Shown: positions 1 to 9,763 of the stretch, piece after piece
Layout: the number at the start of each line of letters is the position of its first letter
How positions within the stretch are numbered: position 1 is the stretch's first letter
Assembly (NCBI RefSeq): GCF_022842015.1
Contig: NZ_JALHQJ010000010.1
Location: 1-53,161 of the forward strand
Direction: 5' to 3'
Origin: Nitrosomonas sp.
GTDB lineage: Bacteria > Pseudomonadota > Gammaproteobacteria > Burkholderiales > Nitrosomonadaceae
Length of the DNA stretch: 53,161 nt
The notes under the pieces: model-generated
Told to the model about the DNA's origin: nothing
The model's database searches: none
What the model saw: the letters and a program-made list of their open reading frames with translations, nothing else
Translations under genes and position numbers: made by a program

Positions 1-171
1 ACCGGAGCGATAGAATTGCCTGCGGGAACAGAGATGGTGATGCCTGGAGACAATGTTTCAGTGACGGTAAATTTGATAGCGCCTATTGCGATGGAAGATG
101 GATTGCGTTTTGCGATCCGAGAAGGTGGTAGAACTGTTGGTGCTGGCGTTGTTGCTAAGATTGTTGAGTGA
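1..171 (+). CDS. tuf: Elongation factor Tu, C-terminal end (partial)
   Basis: The open frame from base 1 encodes the last 56 residues of EF-Tu and stops with TGA at 169-171. It covers part of the C-terminal beta-barrel, with the typical segments MVMPGDN and [12 protein letters not shown]-Tu delivers aminoacyl-tRNA to the ribosome as a GTP complex. The 5' part lies outside the window. Its position directly upstream of rpsJ is that of tufA at the end of the str operon in many proteobacteria. A second tuf starts at 52965. Confidence 0.97.
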   Translation, partial: TGAIELPAGTEMVMPGDNVSVTVNLIAPIAMEDGLRFAIREGGRTVGAGVVAKIVE

Positions 172-246
172 TTGAGAAGGTAAAAAAAATAAGTTCAATA
201 TATAGTGTGGTTTGATTATTGAATTTGTTAATTCAGGAACGAGTAT

Positions 247-555
247 ATGCAGAATCAAAAAATTAGAATTCGCCTTAAAGCCTTCGATTATCGTTTGATA
301 GATAAATCAGCTATAGAAATTGTTGAAACAGCAAAAAGGACAGGAGCGGTAGTAAAGGGACCGATTCCATTGCCAACCAAAATCGAACGATTTGATGTGC
401 TGCGCTCGCCTCATGTGAACAAGACTTCGCGTGATCAGTTTGAAATTAGAACGCATTTAAGGTTAATGGATATAATAGATCCGACAGATAAGACAGTGGA
501 CGCATTGATGAAATTGGACTTGCCTGCTGGTGTCGATGTAGAGATAAAACTGTAA
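247..555 (+). CDS. rpsJ: 30S ribosomal protein S10
   Basis: This is a full-length S10 of 102 residues (E. coli 103). It sits in the 30S head and in other bacteria also partners NusB in antitermination. The start is preceded by the purine-rich AGGAACGAG. It is the first gene of the S10 operon, 75 bp after tuf. No strong promoter stands out in that gap, so cotranscription with tuf is possible. Confidence 0.97.
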   Translation: MQNQKIRIRLKAFDYRLIDKSAIEIVETAKRTGAVVKGPIPLPTKIERFDVLRSPHVNKTSRDQFEIRTHLRLMDIIDPTDKTVDALMKLDLPAGVDVEIKL

Positions 556-621
556 ATAAAAATTAATATCTTCTTAAGATTAAGTAATTAAATAAAGAAC
601 ACTCCTGAAAAGAGAGATAGA

Positions 622-1269
622 ATGAGTTTAGGATTAATTGGCCGTAAGATCGGTATGATGCGAATATTCGCGGAGAATGGAGATGCTTTTCCAGTTACAG
701 TAATTGATGTTACAAATAATCGTATAACTCAAATAAAGAAAACATCTTCTGATGGTTATTGTGCTGCTCAGATATCATTTGGTCAGAAAAAGATATCAAG
801 AGTGAATAAATCGACAGCCGGTCATTGTGCTAAAGCTGGTGTGGTGGTTGGGAGCATTGTCAGAGAGTTTAGGGTAAATAATGATTCTATTCTTGATCAA
901 TTCCAGAATGGTATGGAGGTTAGGAACGATATATTTAAAGTAGGGCAAAAAGTTGATATATCTGGAGTTACGATAGGAAAGGGCTTTGCAGGGGCAATCA
1001 AGTTACACCACTTTTCTTCCAATAGAGCAAGTCATGGCAATTCGAAAGCACATAATAAACCAGGTTCAATTGGTATGGCCCAAGATCCGGGGCGTATTTT
1101 TCCAGGTAAGCGTATGGCTGCGCATATGGGTAATGTGAGAAGAACTACACAAAATATTGAAATATTAAGAATTGATAGCGAAAGAAATTTGCTGTTAGTT
1201 AAGGGTGCGGTTCCAGGATCGAAAGGTGGATATTTAATAATTCGGTCAAGCGTAAAAGAAAAAAAGTGA
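622..1269 (+). CDS. rplC: 50S ribosomal protein L3
   Basis: This 215-residue L3 (E. coli 209) is an early 50S assembly protein near the peptidyl transferase centre. The conserved loop with [10 protein letters not shown] carries Q154, which aligns with the glutamine methylated by PrmB in E. coli. The C-terminal LLVKGAVPG segment is typical. The start is preceded by AGAGAGA. It follows rpsJ by 66 bp and precedes rplD by 40 bp. Confidence 0.97.
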   Translation: MSLGLIGRKIGMMRIFAENGDAFPVTVIDVTNNRITQIKKTSSDGYCAAQISFGQKKISRVNKSTAGHCAKAGVVVGSIVREFRVNNDSILDQFQNGMEVRNDIFKVGQKVDISGVTIGKGFAGAIKLHHFSSNRASHGNSKAHNKPGSIGMAQDPGRIFPGKRMAAHMGNVRRTTQNIEILRIDSERNLLLVKGAVPGSKGGYLIIRSSVKEKK

Positions 1270-1309
1270 ATTCATAAAGATAAAATATAAACAGTAGGGT
1301 GAATAAGTA

Positions 1310-1930
1310 ATGGAAATTGGGCTTATCGATAATAAAAATCAGAAAACAGGAAGCATAACTGTTTCTGATGAGCTTTTTAAGAGAGATTATAACGAAGCGC
1401 TCGTTCATCAGGTTGTGACATCATATTTATCTAATGCACGTTCTGCAACTCGGGCACAAAAAGGTAGATCGGATATCGCAAAGTCAACTCGGAAACCATG
1501 GCGACAAAAAGGTACGGGCAGAGCTCGTGCTGGTATGGCTTCGAGTCCTATATGGCGCGGTGGCGGTAAAATCTTTCCCAACAGTTCTGAGGAAAGTTTT
1601 AAAAAGAAATTGAATAAAAAAATGTATCGTGCCGGAATTAGTTCTATATTCTCACAGCTAATTCGTGATAATAGGTTATTTGTAATTGAATCATTTAGTG
1701 TTGATTCGTATAAAACTAAAGCATTGTCGGAGAAATTAGAAGTTCTCGAATTGAGTAATGTGATGATTATTACGAATGAAATTGATAGTAATCTTTATTT
1801 GTCATCGCGAAATATTCCTAATATTTCTGTTGTTGAAGTACACAATATAGATCCAGTCAGTCTTCTGAAATTTAAAAAAACACTTATCACGAGCGATAGT
1901 TTGAAAAAAATAGAGGAGCTTCTTTCATGA
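1310..1930 (+). CDS. rplD: 50S ribosomal protein L4
   Basis: This 206-residue L4 (E. coli 201) lines the peptide exit tunnel. The extended tunnel loop is clear ([14 protein letters not shown], then SPIWRGGG). In E. coli L4 also represses its own operon through a leader structure; no such leader was recognised here. Its stop overlaps the rplW start by four bases (ATGA at 1927-1930), which implies translational coupling. Confidence 0.97.
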   Translation: MEIGLIDNKNQKTGSITVSDELFKRDYNEALVHQVVTSYLSNARSATRAQKGRSDIAKSTRKPWRQKGTGRARAGMASSPIWRGGGKIFPNSSEESFKKKLNKKMYRAGISSIFSQLIRDNRLFVIESFSVDSYKTKALSEKLEVLELSNVMIITNEIDSNLYLSSRNIPNISVVEVHNIDPVSLLKFKKTLITSDSLKKIEELLS

Positions 1931-2262
1931 ATAGTGCAAATATCAATCAAGATCGGCTATTAAAAATTATATTGGCGCCTCATATTTCAGAAAAAGCAAC
2001 CTATTTAGGCGAGAAAAATAATCAAACTATGTTTCGTGTAGTGACGGACGCTACTAAGCTAGAAATTAAAAGAGCTGTGGAGTTGCTATGGAAAGAGCAA
2101 AAAGTTGAAGTAGAAAAAGTCCAAACGATTAATGTAAAGGGAAAACAAAAGCGGTTTGGGCGTTTTATGGGGAAAAGATCTGATTGGAAAAAGGCTATCG
2201 TGAGGATTAAAAGCGGGCAAGAGTTGAATTTTACAAATTTTTCGAACGTAGAGGCTAAGTGA
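1927..2262 (+). CDS. rplW: 50S ribosomal protein L23
   Basis: This 111-residue L23 lies at the tunnel exit, where it docks trigger factor and SRP. Recognisable segments are PHISEKAT near the N-terminus and [16 protein letters not shown]. The start overlaps the end of rplD and the stop shares base 2262 with the rplB start, so the three genes are tightly packed. Confidence 0.96.
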   Translation: MNSANINQDRLLKIILAPHISEKATYLGEKNNQTMFRVVTDATKLEIKRAVELLWKEQKVEVEKVQTINVKGKQKRFGRFMGKRSDWKKAIVRIKSGQELNFTNFSNVEAK

Positions 2263-3095
2263 TGGCGCTTGTAAAATTAAAACCAACATCGCCTGGGCGA
2301 AGATCTGTTGTCAAACTGGTAAATAAAGAATTACACAAAGGAAAGCCTCATAAGAGTTTACTTGAAAAGCAGTCCAAAACTGCGGGCCGTAATCATCACG
2401 GGCATATCACCACACGGCACCGGGGTGGAGGCCATAAGCAACATTATAGATTAATGGATTTTAAACGCAATAAAGATGATGTCACAGCTACTATAGAACG
2501 CATTGAATATGATCCAAACAGATCAGCTAATATCGCTTTGGTATGTTATGCCGATGGGGAAAGAAAATACATAATTGCACCAAAAGGGTTGGCAGTAGGA
2601 ATGAAAATTGGTAGTGGAAATTTAGCACAAATTAAGCTTGGTGATGCTGTTGCACTACGTAATATACCAATAGGAACAATAGTTCATTGTGTTGAATTGT
2701 TGCCTGGTAAAGGAGCTCAATTAGCTAGATCAGCAGGTTCTTTTGTTCAACTACAAGCCAGAGAAGGTAATTACGCGCAAATTAAACTGCGATCAGGTGA
2801 GGTGCGTAAAGTTCATATAGATTGCCGTGCTACTATCGGTGAAGTAGGAAATGCAGAGCATGGTTTAAGATCCATTGGTAAGGCGGGCGCAGTAAGATGG
2901 CGCGGAGTTAGACCGACTGTACGTGGTGTGGCAATGAATCCCGTAGATCATCCTCATGGTGGCGGTGAAGGTAGAACATCAGCGGGGAGGCATCCAGTAA
3001 GTCCTTGGGGTACCCCAGCCAAGGGATATAGAACTCGCAAAAATAAAAGAACAAATGTGATGATAGTTCGTCATCGCTATTCAAAAAAAGGGTGA
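2262..3095 (+). CDS. rplB: 50S ribosomal protein L2
   Basis: L2 binds 23S rRNA and is needed for subunit joining and peptidyl transferase activity. The C-terminal motif [12 protein letters not shown] contains the conserved histidine implicated in activity. I chose ATG at 2262, giving 277 residues starting MALVKLKP as in the family. A GTG one codon upstream (2259) is also open but adds only one residue. Confidence 0.97.
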   Translation: MALVKLKPTSPGRRSVVKLVNKELHKGKPHKSLLEKQSKTAGRNHHGHITTRHRGGGHKQHYRLMDFKRNKDDVTATIERIEYDPNRSANIALVCYADGERKYIIAPKGLAVGMKIGSGNLAQIKLGDAVALRNIPIGTIVHCVELLPGKGAQLARSAGSFVQLQAREGNYAQIKLRSGEVRKVHIDCRATIGEVGNAEHGLRSIGKAGAVRWRGVRPTVRGVAMNPVDHPHGGGEGRTSAGRHPVSPWGTPAKGYRTRKNKRTNVMIVRHRYSKKG

Positions 3096-3099
3096 TTAA

Positions 3100-3381
3100 A
3101 TGCCACGCTCAGTAAAAAAAGGGCCATTCGTTGATGCTCATTTAGTTCTAAAAATAGATAAAGCGCGAAATACAAATGATAAGCGGCCTATTAAAACATG
3201 GTCGAGGCGATCAACAATATTGCCTGATTTTATTGGATTAACCGTAGCGGTACATAATGGAAAACAGCACATACCGATATATGTTACCGAAAATATGGTG
3301 GGTCATAAGTTTGGGGAATTTTCTTTAACACGTACTTTTAAAGGGCATGCAGGTGACAAGAAAGTTGTTACGAAGCGCTAA
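3100..3381 (+). CDS. rpsS: 30S ribosomal protein S19
   Basis: This 93-residue S19 of the 30S head begins [12 protein letters not shown] and carries [15 protein letters not shown] near its end, both diagnostic. It lies 4 bp after rplB and 9 bp before rplV. Confidence 0.97.
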   Translation: MPRSVKKGPFVDAHLVLKIDKARNTNDKRPIKTWSRRSTILPDFIGLTVAVHNGKQHIPIYVTENMVGHKFGEFSLTRTFKGHAGDKKVVTKR

Positions 3382-3390
3382 AAAATAAAA

Positions 3391-3750
3391 ATGGAAACAA
3401 TTGCTAAATTACGTGGTGCAAGAATCTCAGCTCAGAAATGTCGTCTTGTTGCTGATCAAGTAAGGGGCTTGACTGTGGACAGAGCATTGAACATATTAAT
3501 ATTTAGTCCAAAAAAGGGTGCGGAAATAATACATAAGCTGCTAGGGTCTGCAATAGCTAATGCTGAACACAATGATGGTGCCGATATTGATGAACTTATA
3601 ATCTCGTCAATAATTGTTGATCAAGGTGCATCTATGAAGAGAACTAGCGCTCGTGCTAAAGGTCGTGGAAATAGAATTGTGAAACAAACTTGCCACATAT
3701 CACTGACTTTGGGTGATGGTAGTGGTTATACTAATAAAGGCACTAACTGA
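3391..3750 (+). CDS. rplV: 50S ribosomal protein L22
   Basis: This 119-residue L22 (E. coli 110) reaches into the exit tunnel. The N-terminal [16 protein letters not shown] and C-terminal RAKGRGNRI, the base of the tunnel hairpin, are visible. The protein runs a few residues past the usual end. The stop is 1 bp before the rpsC ATG. Confidence 0.96.
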   Translation: METIAKLRGARISAQKCRLVADQVRGLTVDRALNILIFSPKKGAEIIHKLLGSAIANAEHNDGADIDELIISSIIVDQGASMKRTSARAKGRGNRIVKQTCHISLTLGDGSGYTNKGTN

Positions 3751-3751
3751 T

Positions 3752-4570
3752 ATGGGTCAAAAAATAAATCCGACTGGTTTTAGGCTGTCTGTGCAAAAAA
3801 ATTGGCTGTCGAGATGGTATGCGAATAGTAGTAATTTTGCGGCTATGCTTAATGAAGATATAAAGGTTCGCACTTTTCTTGCAAATAGACTTAGAAATGC
3901 ATCAGTAGGTAAGATTTTGATAGAAAGACCTTCAAAGAATGCTAGAATTACAATTTTTAGTTCTCGACCAGGCGTCGTTATAGGCAAAAAAGGTGAGGAT
4001 ATTGAAGTATTGCGTGGAGAGTTACAAAAAAGAATGGGCGTTCCTGTTCATGTAAATATAGAGGAAATTAGAAAACCAGAAATTGATGCGCAATTAATAG
4101 CGGATAATATCGCGCAACAGTTAGAAAAAAGAATAATGTTTCGAAGAGCAATGAAACGGGCAATGCAAAATGCTATGAGACTTGGTGCTCAAGGAATAAA
4201 AATTATGAGCTCTGGCAGATTAAATGGGATTGAGATTGCTCGTACTGAGTGGTATAGAGAAGGAAGAGTTCCGCTTCATACCTTAAGGGCTGATATTGAT
4301 TATGGAACATCAGAAGCTAAAACAACTTATGGAATCATAGGGATAAAAGTATGGATTTTTAAAGGTGAATTACTTGGTAAAAGTGATCAAATGATTCACT
4401 CATCTACGAATCAAAATTCTGAAAATGAAAAAAAAAGGCACAATAAGCGTTCTTCTTTATCATTCATAAATTCCTCAGCTTCAGAAAAAGAAATAAACAG
4501 TAATAAAGATTCAGGTTTAGAAGATAGTTCGACCCACACTGAGCAGATTGCGGAAGTGGATAAAAAATGA
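3752..4570 (+). CDS. rpsC: 30S ribosomal protein S3 with C-terminal tail
   Basis: S3 lines the mRNA entry site. The start [12 protein letters not shown] is the family start; an upstream in-frame ATG at 3713 lies inside rplV and is rejected. The KH loop GKKG is at residues 78-81, followed by the usual S3 C-terminal domain. At 272 residues it exceeds E. coli S3 (233): after about residue 213 comes a polar low-complexity tail rich in Ser, Asn, Lys and Glu. Such tails occur in some betaproteobacterial S3 proteins. Confidence 0.96.
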   Translation: MGQKINPTGFRLSVQKNWLSRWYANSSNFAAMLNEDIKVRTFLANRLRNASVGKILIERPSKNARITIFSSRPGVVIGKKGEDIEVLRGELQKRMGVPVHVNIEEIRKPEIDAQLIADNIAQQLEKRIMFRRAMKRAMQNAMRLGAQGIKIMSSGRLNGIEIARTEWYREGRVPLHTLRADIDYGTSEAKTTYGIIGIKVWIFKGELLGKSDQMIHSSTNQNSENEKKRHNKRSSLSFINSSASEKEINSNKDSGLEDSSTHTEQIAEVDKK

Positions 4571-4585
4571 ATTGTGGAGAAATGA

Positions 4586-5002
4586 ATGCTTCAACCAGCT
4601 AGAACTAAATATAGAAAGCAGCAGAAAGGAAGAAATACTGGAATCGCAACCCGTGGAGCTAAAGTTAGCTTTGGTGAGTTTGGCCTAAAAGCAATAGGAA
4701 GAGGACGACTAACATCGCGTCAAATTGAAGCAGCCCGCAGAGCGATGACTAGACATATCAAAAGAGGAGGGCGGATTTGGATCAGGATTTTTCCTGATAA
4801 ACCAATTTCGCAAAAACCAGCTGAAGTTAGAATGGGGAATGGAAAGGGAAATCCAGAATATTATGTAGCAGAAATACAGCCGGGAAAAATGTTGTATGAA
4901 ATGGATGGAGTGACAGAGGAATTGGCAAAAGAAGCTTTCCGACTAGCTGCAGCAAAGCTTCCAATTAGAACAACATTTACTATAAGACAAATTGGTGGAT
5001 AG
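4586..5002 (+). CDS. rplP: 50S ribosomal protein L16
   Basis: This 138-residue L16 starts [16 protein letters not shown] and helps organise the tRNA-binding region of the 50S subunit. The central [10 protein letters not shown] and the RMGNGKG loop are conserved. An ATG at 4582 is out of frame. The stop abuts rpmC. Confidence 0.97.
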   Translation: MLQPARTKYRKQQKGRNTGIATRGAKVSFGEFGLKAIGRGRLTSRQIEAARRAMTRHIKRGGRIWIRIFPDKPISQKPAEVRMGNGKGNPEYYVAEIQPGKMLYEMDGVTEELAKEAFRLAAAKLPIRTTFTIRQIGG

Positions 5003-5004
5003 TG

Positions 5005-5208
5005 ATGAAGTCAGTCGAATTGAAAAATAAACAACTATCGGAATTAAATTTGGAGCTAATTTCTTTATTAAAAGCGCAATTTGGGTTAAGAATGCAATTG
5101 GCAACACAACAGTTGTCAAATACTAACAAGTTAAGAATGATAAAAAGAGATATTGCCAGAGTAAAAACATTTATAACCCAGCGACAAAATAATCATGAAG
5201 AGCGATAA
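5005..5208 (+). CDS. rpmC: 50S ribosomal protein L29
   Basis: This is a small helical L29 of 67 residues near the tunnel exit. The ATG at 5005 is preferred over the in-frame GTG at 5002, which overlaps the rplP stop. Typical features are the N-terminal helix with [14 protein letters not shown] and the basic [11 protein letters not shown]. The 3' end overlaps rpsQ by 14 bases. Confidence 0.95.
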   Translation: MKSVELKNKQLSELNLELISLLKAQFGLRMQLATQQLSNTNKLRMIKRDIARVKTFITQRQNNHEER

Positions 5209-5446
5209 ATTAAGCCGTACACGTACTATAAGTGGTAAAGTTATTAGTAATAAGATGGATAAAACTGTAACCGTAATGGTGGAACGTAGATTGATACATC
5301 CACTATATGGGAAGTTTATTACAAGAACTAAGAAATATCATGCCCACGATGAGATTAATCAGTATGCGATAGGTGATACAGTTCTATTAGAAGAATGCCG
5401 TCCTTTATCTAAAACCAAAAATTGGAAAGTAATTGATAAAATATAG
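5195..5446 (+). CDS. rpsQ: 30S ribosomal protein S17
   Basis: This 83-residue S17 is an OB-fold 16S rRNA binder. Motifs are [14 protein letters not shown], the KKYHAHDE loop and [10 protein letters not shown]. It starts inside rpmC with a 14-base overlap and closes the S10 operon. A 168 bp gap with a promoter-like site follows before rplN. Confidence 0.96.
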   Translation: MKSDKLSRTRTISGKVISNKMDKTVTVMVERRLIHPLYGKFITRTKKYHAHDEINQYAIGDTVLLEECRPLSKTKNWKVIDKI

Positions 5447-5534
5447 AGGACACTGAATAAATGAGATATTTATGTGGTATTTAGGCTATGTGATATCAAA
5501 GTTTATTTCATATTAGTTGCGGTAAGAATTTTAA

Positions 5535-5563
5535 TTGAATTGCTCTGATCTAGGCTATATAAA
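5535..5563 (+). promoter_or_regulatory. Candidate sigma70 promoter of the spc operon
   Basis: TTGAAT (5535-5540) and TATAAA (5558-5563) are separated by exactly 17 bp, about 50 bp upstream of rplN. The gap 5447-5614 is one of the few long gaps within the ribosomal cluster and lies at the S10/spc boundary, where E. coli also starts a separate transcript. This is a pattern match by eye. Confidence 0.6.
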
Positions 5564-5614
5564 ATAATATTTTATCAGTGCATGAAATAAATTATAACGA
5601 AAAGCGAATAGAAA

Positions 5615-5983
5615 ATGATCCAAATGCAATCAATATTGCGCGTAGCAGATAATACTGGCGCTCGTTCACTTATGTGTATAAAGGTACTTGGTGGATCAAA
5701 GCGGAAATACGCGGGAATAGGTGATATTATTAAGGTTAGCGTTAAAGATGCGGCACCTAGAGGAAAAGTAAAAAAAGGTGAGGTATATAATGCAGTGGTA
5801 GTTAGAACAGCGAAAGGCGTAAGGCGTAATGATGGATCTTTATTGAAGTTCGACGATAATGCAGCTGTCTTGCTTAATAATAAATTTGAGCCGATTGGAA
5901 CACGCATATTTGGTCCAGTAACTCGAGAGTTGCGAAATGTACACTTTATGAAGATCGTATCTCTAGCTCCAGAAGTATTATAG
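5615..5983 (+). CDS. rplN: 50S ribosomal protein L14
   Basis: This 122-residue L14 (E. coli 123) forms an intersubunit bridge with 16S rRNA. It begins [17 protein letters not shown] and contains [12 protein letters not shown], both diagnostic. It is first in the spc-type operon and follows the candidate promoter at 5535-5563. The next gene starts 18 bp downstream. Confidence 0.97.
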   Translation: MIQMQSILRVADNTGARSLMCIKVLGGSKRKYAGIGDIIKVSVKDAAPRGKVKKGEVYNAVVVRTAKGVRRNDGSLLKFDDNAAVLLNNKFEPIGTRIFGPVTRELRNVHFMKIVSLAPEVL

Positions 5984-6001
5984 CTATGGGAGGGGAGTAA
6001 T

Positions 6002-6319
6002 ATGCAAAAATTAAAAAAGGGTGATGATGTGATTATCATTGCCGGTAAAGATAAAGGCAAAAGAGGAACTGTTCTTCGTATTGAAAGAATCGATTATTTA
6101 ATCATTCAGGGAATAAATATAGTTAAGAAACATCAAAAACCTAATCCAACCAAAGGTAGTGCGGGTGGTATAATAGCAAAAGAAATGCCGATACACGTTT
6201 CTAATGTTGCAATTTATAATTTTAATTCAAAGAAACCTGACAGAGTTGGATTTAAGTTTACTTCGGAAAATAATAAAGTCCGTATATTTAAATCTAGTGG
6301 CGATTTGATAGAACCGTAA
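6002..6319 (+). CDS. rplX: 50S ribosomal protein L24
   Basis: This 105-residue L24 carries an N-terminal KOW motif (KKGDDVIIIAGKDKGKRG). It nucleates 50S assembly at the 5' end of 23S rRNA. The strong Shine-Dalgarno GGAGGGGAG lies just before the ATG. Confidence 0.97.
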   Translation: MQKLKKGDDVIIIAGKDKGKRGTVLRIERIDYLIIQGINIVKKHQKPNPTKGSAGGIIAKEMPIHVSNVAIYNFNSKKPDRVGFKFTSENNKVRIFKSSGDLIEP

Positions 6320-6338
6320 AAAGGAAGTGGATTAAAGT

Positions 6339-6878
6339 ATGACTCGCTTACAAGAATATTATAGGAATGTAGCTGCTAAGAAACTGATGGAACAATTCGA
6401 ATACAATTCGATAATGGAAGTGCCATGCATAACAAAAATAACATTAAATATTGGATTAGGTGAAGCGACTATAGACAAAAAAATAATAGAGAATGCATTA
6501 GCTGACATGAAAAAAATATCTGGTCAGCATCCCGTGATTACTAAAGCTAAGAAATCAATTGCAACATTTAAGGTAAGGCAGGATTATCCAATAGGATGTA
6601 TGGTTACACTGCGACGAGTTAGAATGTATGAGTTTCTCGATCGCTTAATAAGCATCGCAATACCCAGAATAAGAGATTTTAGAGGAATTTCTGGGAAATC
6701 TTTTGATGGCAGAGGTAACTATAATATGGGTATAAAAGAACAAATTATTTTTCCCGAGATTGATTATGATAAAATCGATAATTTGCGTGGAATGAATATA
6801 TCAATTACAACTACAGCAAAAAGTGATGCCGAAGCAAAGGCATTGTTATCTGCCTTTAATTTTCCATTTAAAAACTGA
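6339..6878 (+). CDS. rplE: 50S ribosomal protein L5
   Basis: This 179-residue L5 binds 5S rRNA and the P-site tRNA elbow. Conserved segments are [23 protein letters not shown] and [15 protein letters not shown]. The length equals that of E. coli L5. It lies 19 bp after rplX and 7 bp before rpsN. Confidence 0.97.
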   Translation: MTRLQEYYRNVAAKKLMEQFEYNSIMEVPCITKITLNIGLGEATIDKKIIENALADMKKISGQHPVITKAKKSIATFKVRQDYPIGCMVTLRRVRMYEFLDRLISIAIPRIRDFRGISGKSFDGRGNYNMGIKEQIIFPEIDYDKIDNLRGMNISITTTAKSDAEAKALLSAFNFPFKN

Positions 6879-6885
6879 GATCAGA

Positions 6886-7191
6886 ATGGCAAAGCTTGCT
6901 ATTATTAATAGAAATATCAAAAGATATAAAATAGTGCAGAAGTATGTTGAGCAAAGGATAAATTTAAAGAAAATAATAAATGATTCTGCTGTTAGTGATG
7001 CTGAGCGTAGCGAAGCACGTCTGGTATTACAAAAATTGCCGAGAGACTCTAGCCCAGTTCGACTAAGAAATAGGTGTGCATTAACCGGCAGGCCACGAGG
7101 TGTTTACTCTAAATTTGGCCTAGGAAGAAGCAAGTTAAGAGATATAGCGATGAGTGGTAAAATTCCAGGAATAATCAAAGCTAGCTGGTGA
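6886..7191 (+). CDS. rpsN: 30S ribosomal protein S14 (zinc-free form)
   Basis: This 101-residue S14 is the long form without the two CXXC zinc knuckles of the short type. [19 protein letters not shown] is the family signature. The ATG at 6886 gives the usual MAKLA-type start; an upstream in-frame ATG at 6823 lies within rplE and is rejected. Confidence 0.96.
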   Translation: MAKLAIINRNIKRYKIVQKYVEQRINLKKIINDSAVSDAERSEARLVLQKLPRDSSPVRLRNRCALTGRPRGVYSKFGLGRSKLRDIAMSGKIPGIIKASW

Positions 7192-7264
7192 TTTATAATT
7201 TTTACTTGATAGTAAAAGATTATCAATTTTGTATTAATGTAACTAATCGGTGGGTAAATACATT

Positions 7265-7660
7265 ATGAGTATGAGTGATCCTATAGCAGACATGCTAACC
7301 CGGATGCGTAATGGGCAAATGGCAAAAAAGACTTCAGTAATAATGCCAAGTTCACGCATTAAACAAGCAATAGCTAGCGTTCTGGAAGATGAAGGATATA
7401 TAGAAGCTTTTGATATCACCGATCAGGGAAGCAAAAAAAATCTAGAAATCAAACTAAAATACCATTCGGGTGATCGAGTAATAGAAAGGATAACACGCGT
7501 TAGCAAACCCGGTTTAAGAATTTATAAGTCTAGTAAGAATCTGCCTAATGTTATGAACGGACTGGGAATTGCAATCATGTCTACATCTAAAGGTGTAATG
7601 ACTCAAAGAAAAGCGCAGCAGCTTGGAGTTGGTGGAGAATTATTATGCTATGTTGTTTAG
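7265..7660 (+). CDS. rpsH: 30S ribosomal protein S8
   Basis: This 131-residue S8 begins [17 protein letters not shown], the usual betaproteobacterial start. A GTG at 7250 would add five residues and is less likely. The C-terminal [13 protein letters not shown] and GGELLCYVV are conserved. In E. coli S8 represses the spc operon. It follows rpsN after 73 bp. Confidence 0.96.
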   Translation: MSMSDPIADMLTRMRNGQMAKKTSVIMPSSRIKQAIASVLEDEGYIEAFDITDQGSKKNLEIKLKYHSGDRVIERITRVSKPGLRIYKSSKNLPNVMNGLGIAIMSTSKGVMTQRKAQQLGVGGELLCYVV

Positions 7661-7672
7661 AGGAGATACTAA

Positions 7673-8206
7673 ATGTCTCGTGTTAGTAAGAATCCCGTAA
7701 CTATTCCATCCAATGTTGAAGTGAGCACTACAAATAGTAACATATCAATTAAAGGACCTTTAGGAACTTTGCATCAAAAATTAACTAATGTTGTTGTGCT
7801 AGAAGTGGTTGATAATGAAATTAGAATTAAATCAGTAAATGAATCAAAGCATGCTAACGCTATGTCTGGGACAGTTAGGTCCCTTGTGGCTAATATGGTT
7901 CACGGTGTGACCATCGGTTTTGAAAAGAAATTACAGTTAGTGGGTGTTGGCTATCGAGCTCAGGCAGGGCAGAACAAAATTAACTTGGCTTTGGGATTTT
8001 CACATCCGATAGATTATATTATCCCTGATGGAATCAAGATTGAAACCCCGACGCAGACAGAAATCCTTATTAAAGGAATGAGCAAACAAGTAGTTGGGCA
8101 AACAGCTGCTGAAATCCGGGCATATAGAAAACCAGAACCATATAAAGGTAAAGGTGTTCGTTATTCAGATGAGAAAATTGTTCTCAAAGAAACGAAGAAA
8201 AAATAA
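7673..8206 (+). CDS. rplF: 50S ribosomal protein L6
   Basis: This 177-residue L6 has two repeated domains and lies near the factor-binding site. Visible motifs are MSRVSKNPV, GVTIGFEKKLQLVGVGYRA and the C-terminal YRKPEPYKGKGVRY. AGGAGA precedes the start. Confidence 0.97.
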   Translation: MSRVSKNPVTIPSNVEVSTTNSNISIKGPLGTLHQKLTNVVVLEVVDNEIRIKSVNESKHANAMSGTVRSLVANMVHGVTIGFEKKLQLVGVGYRAQAGQNKINLALGFSHPIDYIIPDGIKIETPTQTEILIKGMSKQVVGQTAAEIRAYRKPEPYKGKGVRYSDEKIVLKETKKK

Positions 8207-8216
8207 GTGAAATAAT

Positions 8217-8573
8217 ATGGCAAATTTAAAAGATAGGCGATTAAGACGCTCAAGAAAAACTAGATATAAAATTGCAGAAATCGGCGCAATAAGATTATGT
8301 GTACATAGAACTAATTTACATATATATGCGCAATTAATAGATGATAATCAGCATAAAACCATAGCTTGTGCGTCTACTTTAGAGCCCGACGTTAAAAAAG
8401 AAATTTTATCAGGTAGCACCGTGACGGCTGCGTCCTTTATTGGAAAAAGAATCGCTGAGAAAGGTAAGAAGTGTGGAATTACTAATATAGCCTTTGACAG
8501 ATCTGGATATAAGTTTCATGGAAGAATTAAGGCGCTAGCAGAATCTGCGCGCCAAAATGGATTAAAATTCTAA
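8217..8573 (+). CDS. rplR: 50S ribosomal protein L18
   Basis: This 118-residue L18 binds 5S rRNA together with L5 and L25. The basic N-terminus ([13 protein letters not shown]), [12 protein letters not shown] and the C-terminal [17 protein letters not shown] are typical. It lies 10 bp after rplF. Confidence 0.97.
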   Translation: MANLKDRRLRRSRKTRYKIAEIGAIRLCVHRTNLHIYAQLIDDNQHKTIACASTLEPDVKKEILSGSTVTAASFIGKRIAEKGKKCGITNIAFDRSGYKFHGRIKALAESARQNGLKF

Positions 8574-8586
8574 TCAAGGATTTAAG

Positions 8587-9129
8587 ATGGCAAAAATTGG
8601 TAAAGCAGGTGTAAAACACACAGGAAATGAAGATAGTGGCGATGATTTACGAGAGAAAATGGTGGCTATCAATCGAGTTACCAAAGTTGTAAAGGGTGGA
8701 CGTATTTTAGGCTTTGCAGCACTTACTGTTGTAGGAGATGGCGATGGCAGTGTCGGGATGGGAAAAGGAAAGTCACGTGAAGTCCCGGTTGCTGTTCAGA
8801 AGGCTATGGATGAAGCACGTAGAAGGATGATTAAGATTAAATTAAAAAACGGTACTATATATCACCCAATAATTGCTTCTCATGGTGCTGCTAAAGTATA
8901 CATGCAGCCTGCACCAGAAGGAACGGGAATTATTGCTGGCGGACCTATGCGCGCGATTTTTGAAGTAATAGGTATGACGGATATTCTGGCTAAATGTATT
9001 GGATCTACGAATCCATATAATGTCGTGCGAGCAACAATTAAGGGATTGAATTCCATGAGCACACCTGCAAGTATAGCTGCAAAACGTGGGAAAACGGTTA
9101 AAGAAATTTTAGGATTAGATAATGGTTAA
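8587..9129 (+). CDS. rpsE: 30S ribosomal protein S5
   Basis: This 180-residue S5 acts in decoding fidelity and mRNA unwinding. The double-stranded RNA-binding part shows [29 protein letters not shown] sequence (here [11 protein letters not shown]) and later [13 protein letters not shown]. The stop overlaps the start of rpmD by eight bases. Confidence 0.97.
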   Translation: MAKIGKAGVKHTGNEDSGDDLREKMVAINRVTKVVKGGRILGFAALTVVGDGDGSVGMGKGKSREVPVAVQKAMDEARRRMIKIKLKNGTIYHPIIASHGAAKVYMQPAPEGTGIIAGGPMRAIFEVIGMTDILAKCIGSTNPYNVVRATIKGLNSMSTPASIAAKRGKTVKEILGLDNG

Positions 9130-9313
9130 AGAAAAAGCGCCAAATACTATAAAAATATTCTTAGTCAAAAGTTTGATAGGCGTGAAACAATCTCATAAAG
9201 CAACTATAAGAGGTTTAGGTTTAAAAAAAATTAACAGCTCATCAGTGCTAGAGAAAACACCTGAAACTATTGGAATGATTAATAAAATTAAATACTTAAT
9301 TAAGTGCGATTGA
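9122..9313 (+). CDS. rpmD: 50S ribosomal protein L30
   Basis: This 63-residue L30 carries [21 protein letters not shown] (residues about 14-34), the diagnostic segment. It overlaps rpsE at its start and ends 1 bp before rplO. Confidence 0.95.
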   Translation: MVKEKAPNTIKIFLVKSLIGVKQSHKATIRGLGLKKINSSSVLEKTPETIGMINKIKYLIKCD

Positions 9314-9314
9314 T

Positions 9315-9746
9315 ATGTTTTTAAATTCGATAAAACCTGCTATTGGTTCTGCTAAGAACAAAATTCGAGTGGGTCGGGGTATGGGTTCAGGTTTTGGAAA
9401 AACTTGCGGTCGAGGTCACAAAGGACAAAAATCACGTTCCGGAGGATTTCATAAAGTAGGGTTTGAAGGAGGGCAAATGCCAATTCAGCGGCGTTTGCCA
9501 AAACGTGGTTTTTCGCCTTTTAATAGAGAAGATTATTCTTGCTTGCGAGTGAGAGACTTAAAGATGTTTTCTGAGGAAGTGATCAGTCTTGATCTATTAA
9601 AGAAATATAATATTGTTTCTGATAAAGTAAAAAAAGTCAAAATTTATGGTATAGATCAGATTGATAGAGCGATTTCGTTGCAAGGGTTTTATGTTAGTAA
9701 AGGAACCAAAGTGATGATAGAAGCTTCGGGTGGAAAAATATTATAG
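9315..9746 (+). CDS. rplO: 50S ribosomal protein L15
   Basis: This 143-residue L15 has the glycine- and arginine-rich N-terminal extension that threads into 23S rRNA (RVGRGMGSGFGKTCGRGHKG) and the GFEGGQMPIQRRLPKRGF motif. It comes directly before secY, the standard spc order. Confidence 0.97.
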   Translation: MFLNSIKPAIGSAKNKIRVGRGMGSGFGKTCGRGHKGQKSRSGGFHKVGFEGGQMPIQRRLPKRGFSPFNREDYSCLRVRDLKMFSEEVISLDLLKKYNIVSDKVKKVKIYGIDQIDRAISLQGFYVSKGTKVMIEASGGKIL

Positions 9747-9763
9747 AAGCATAAGGAATAAAA

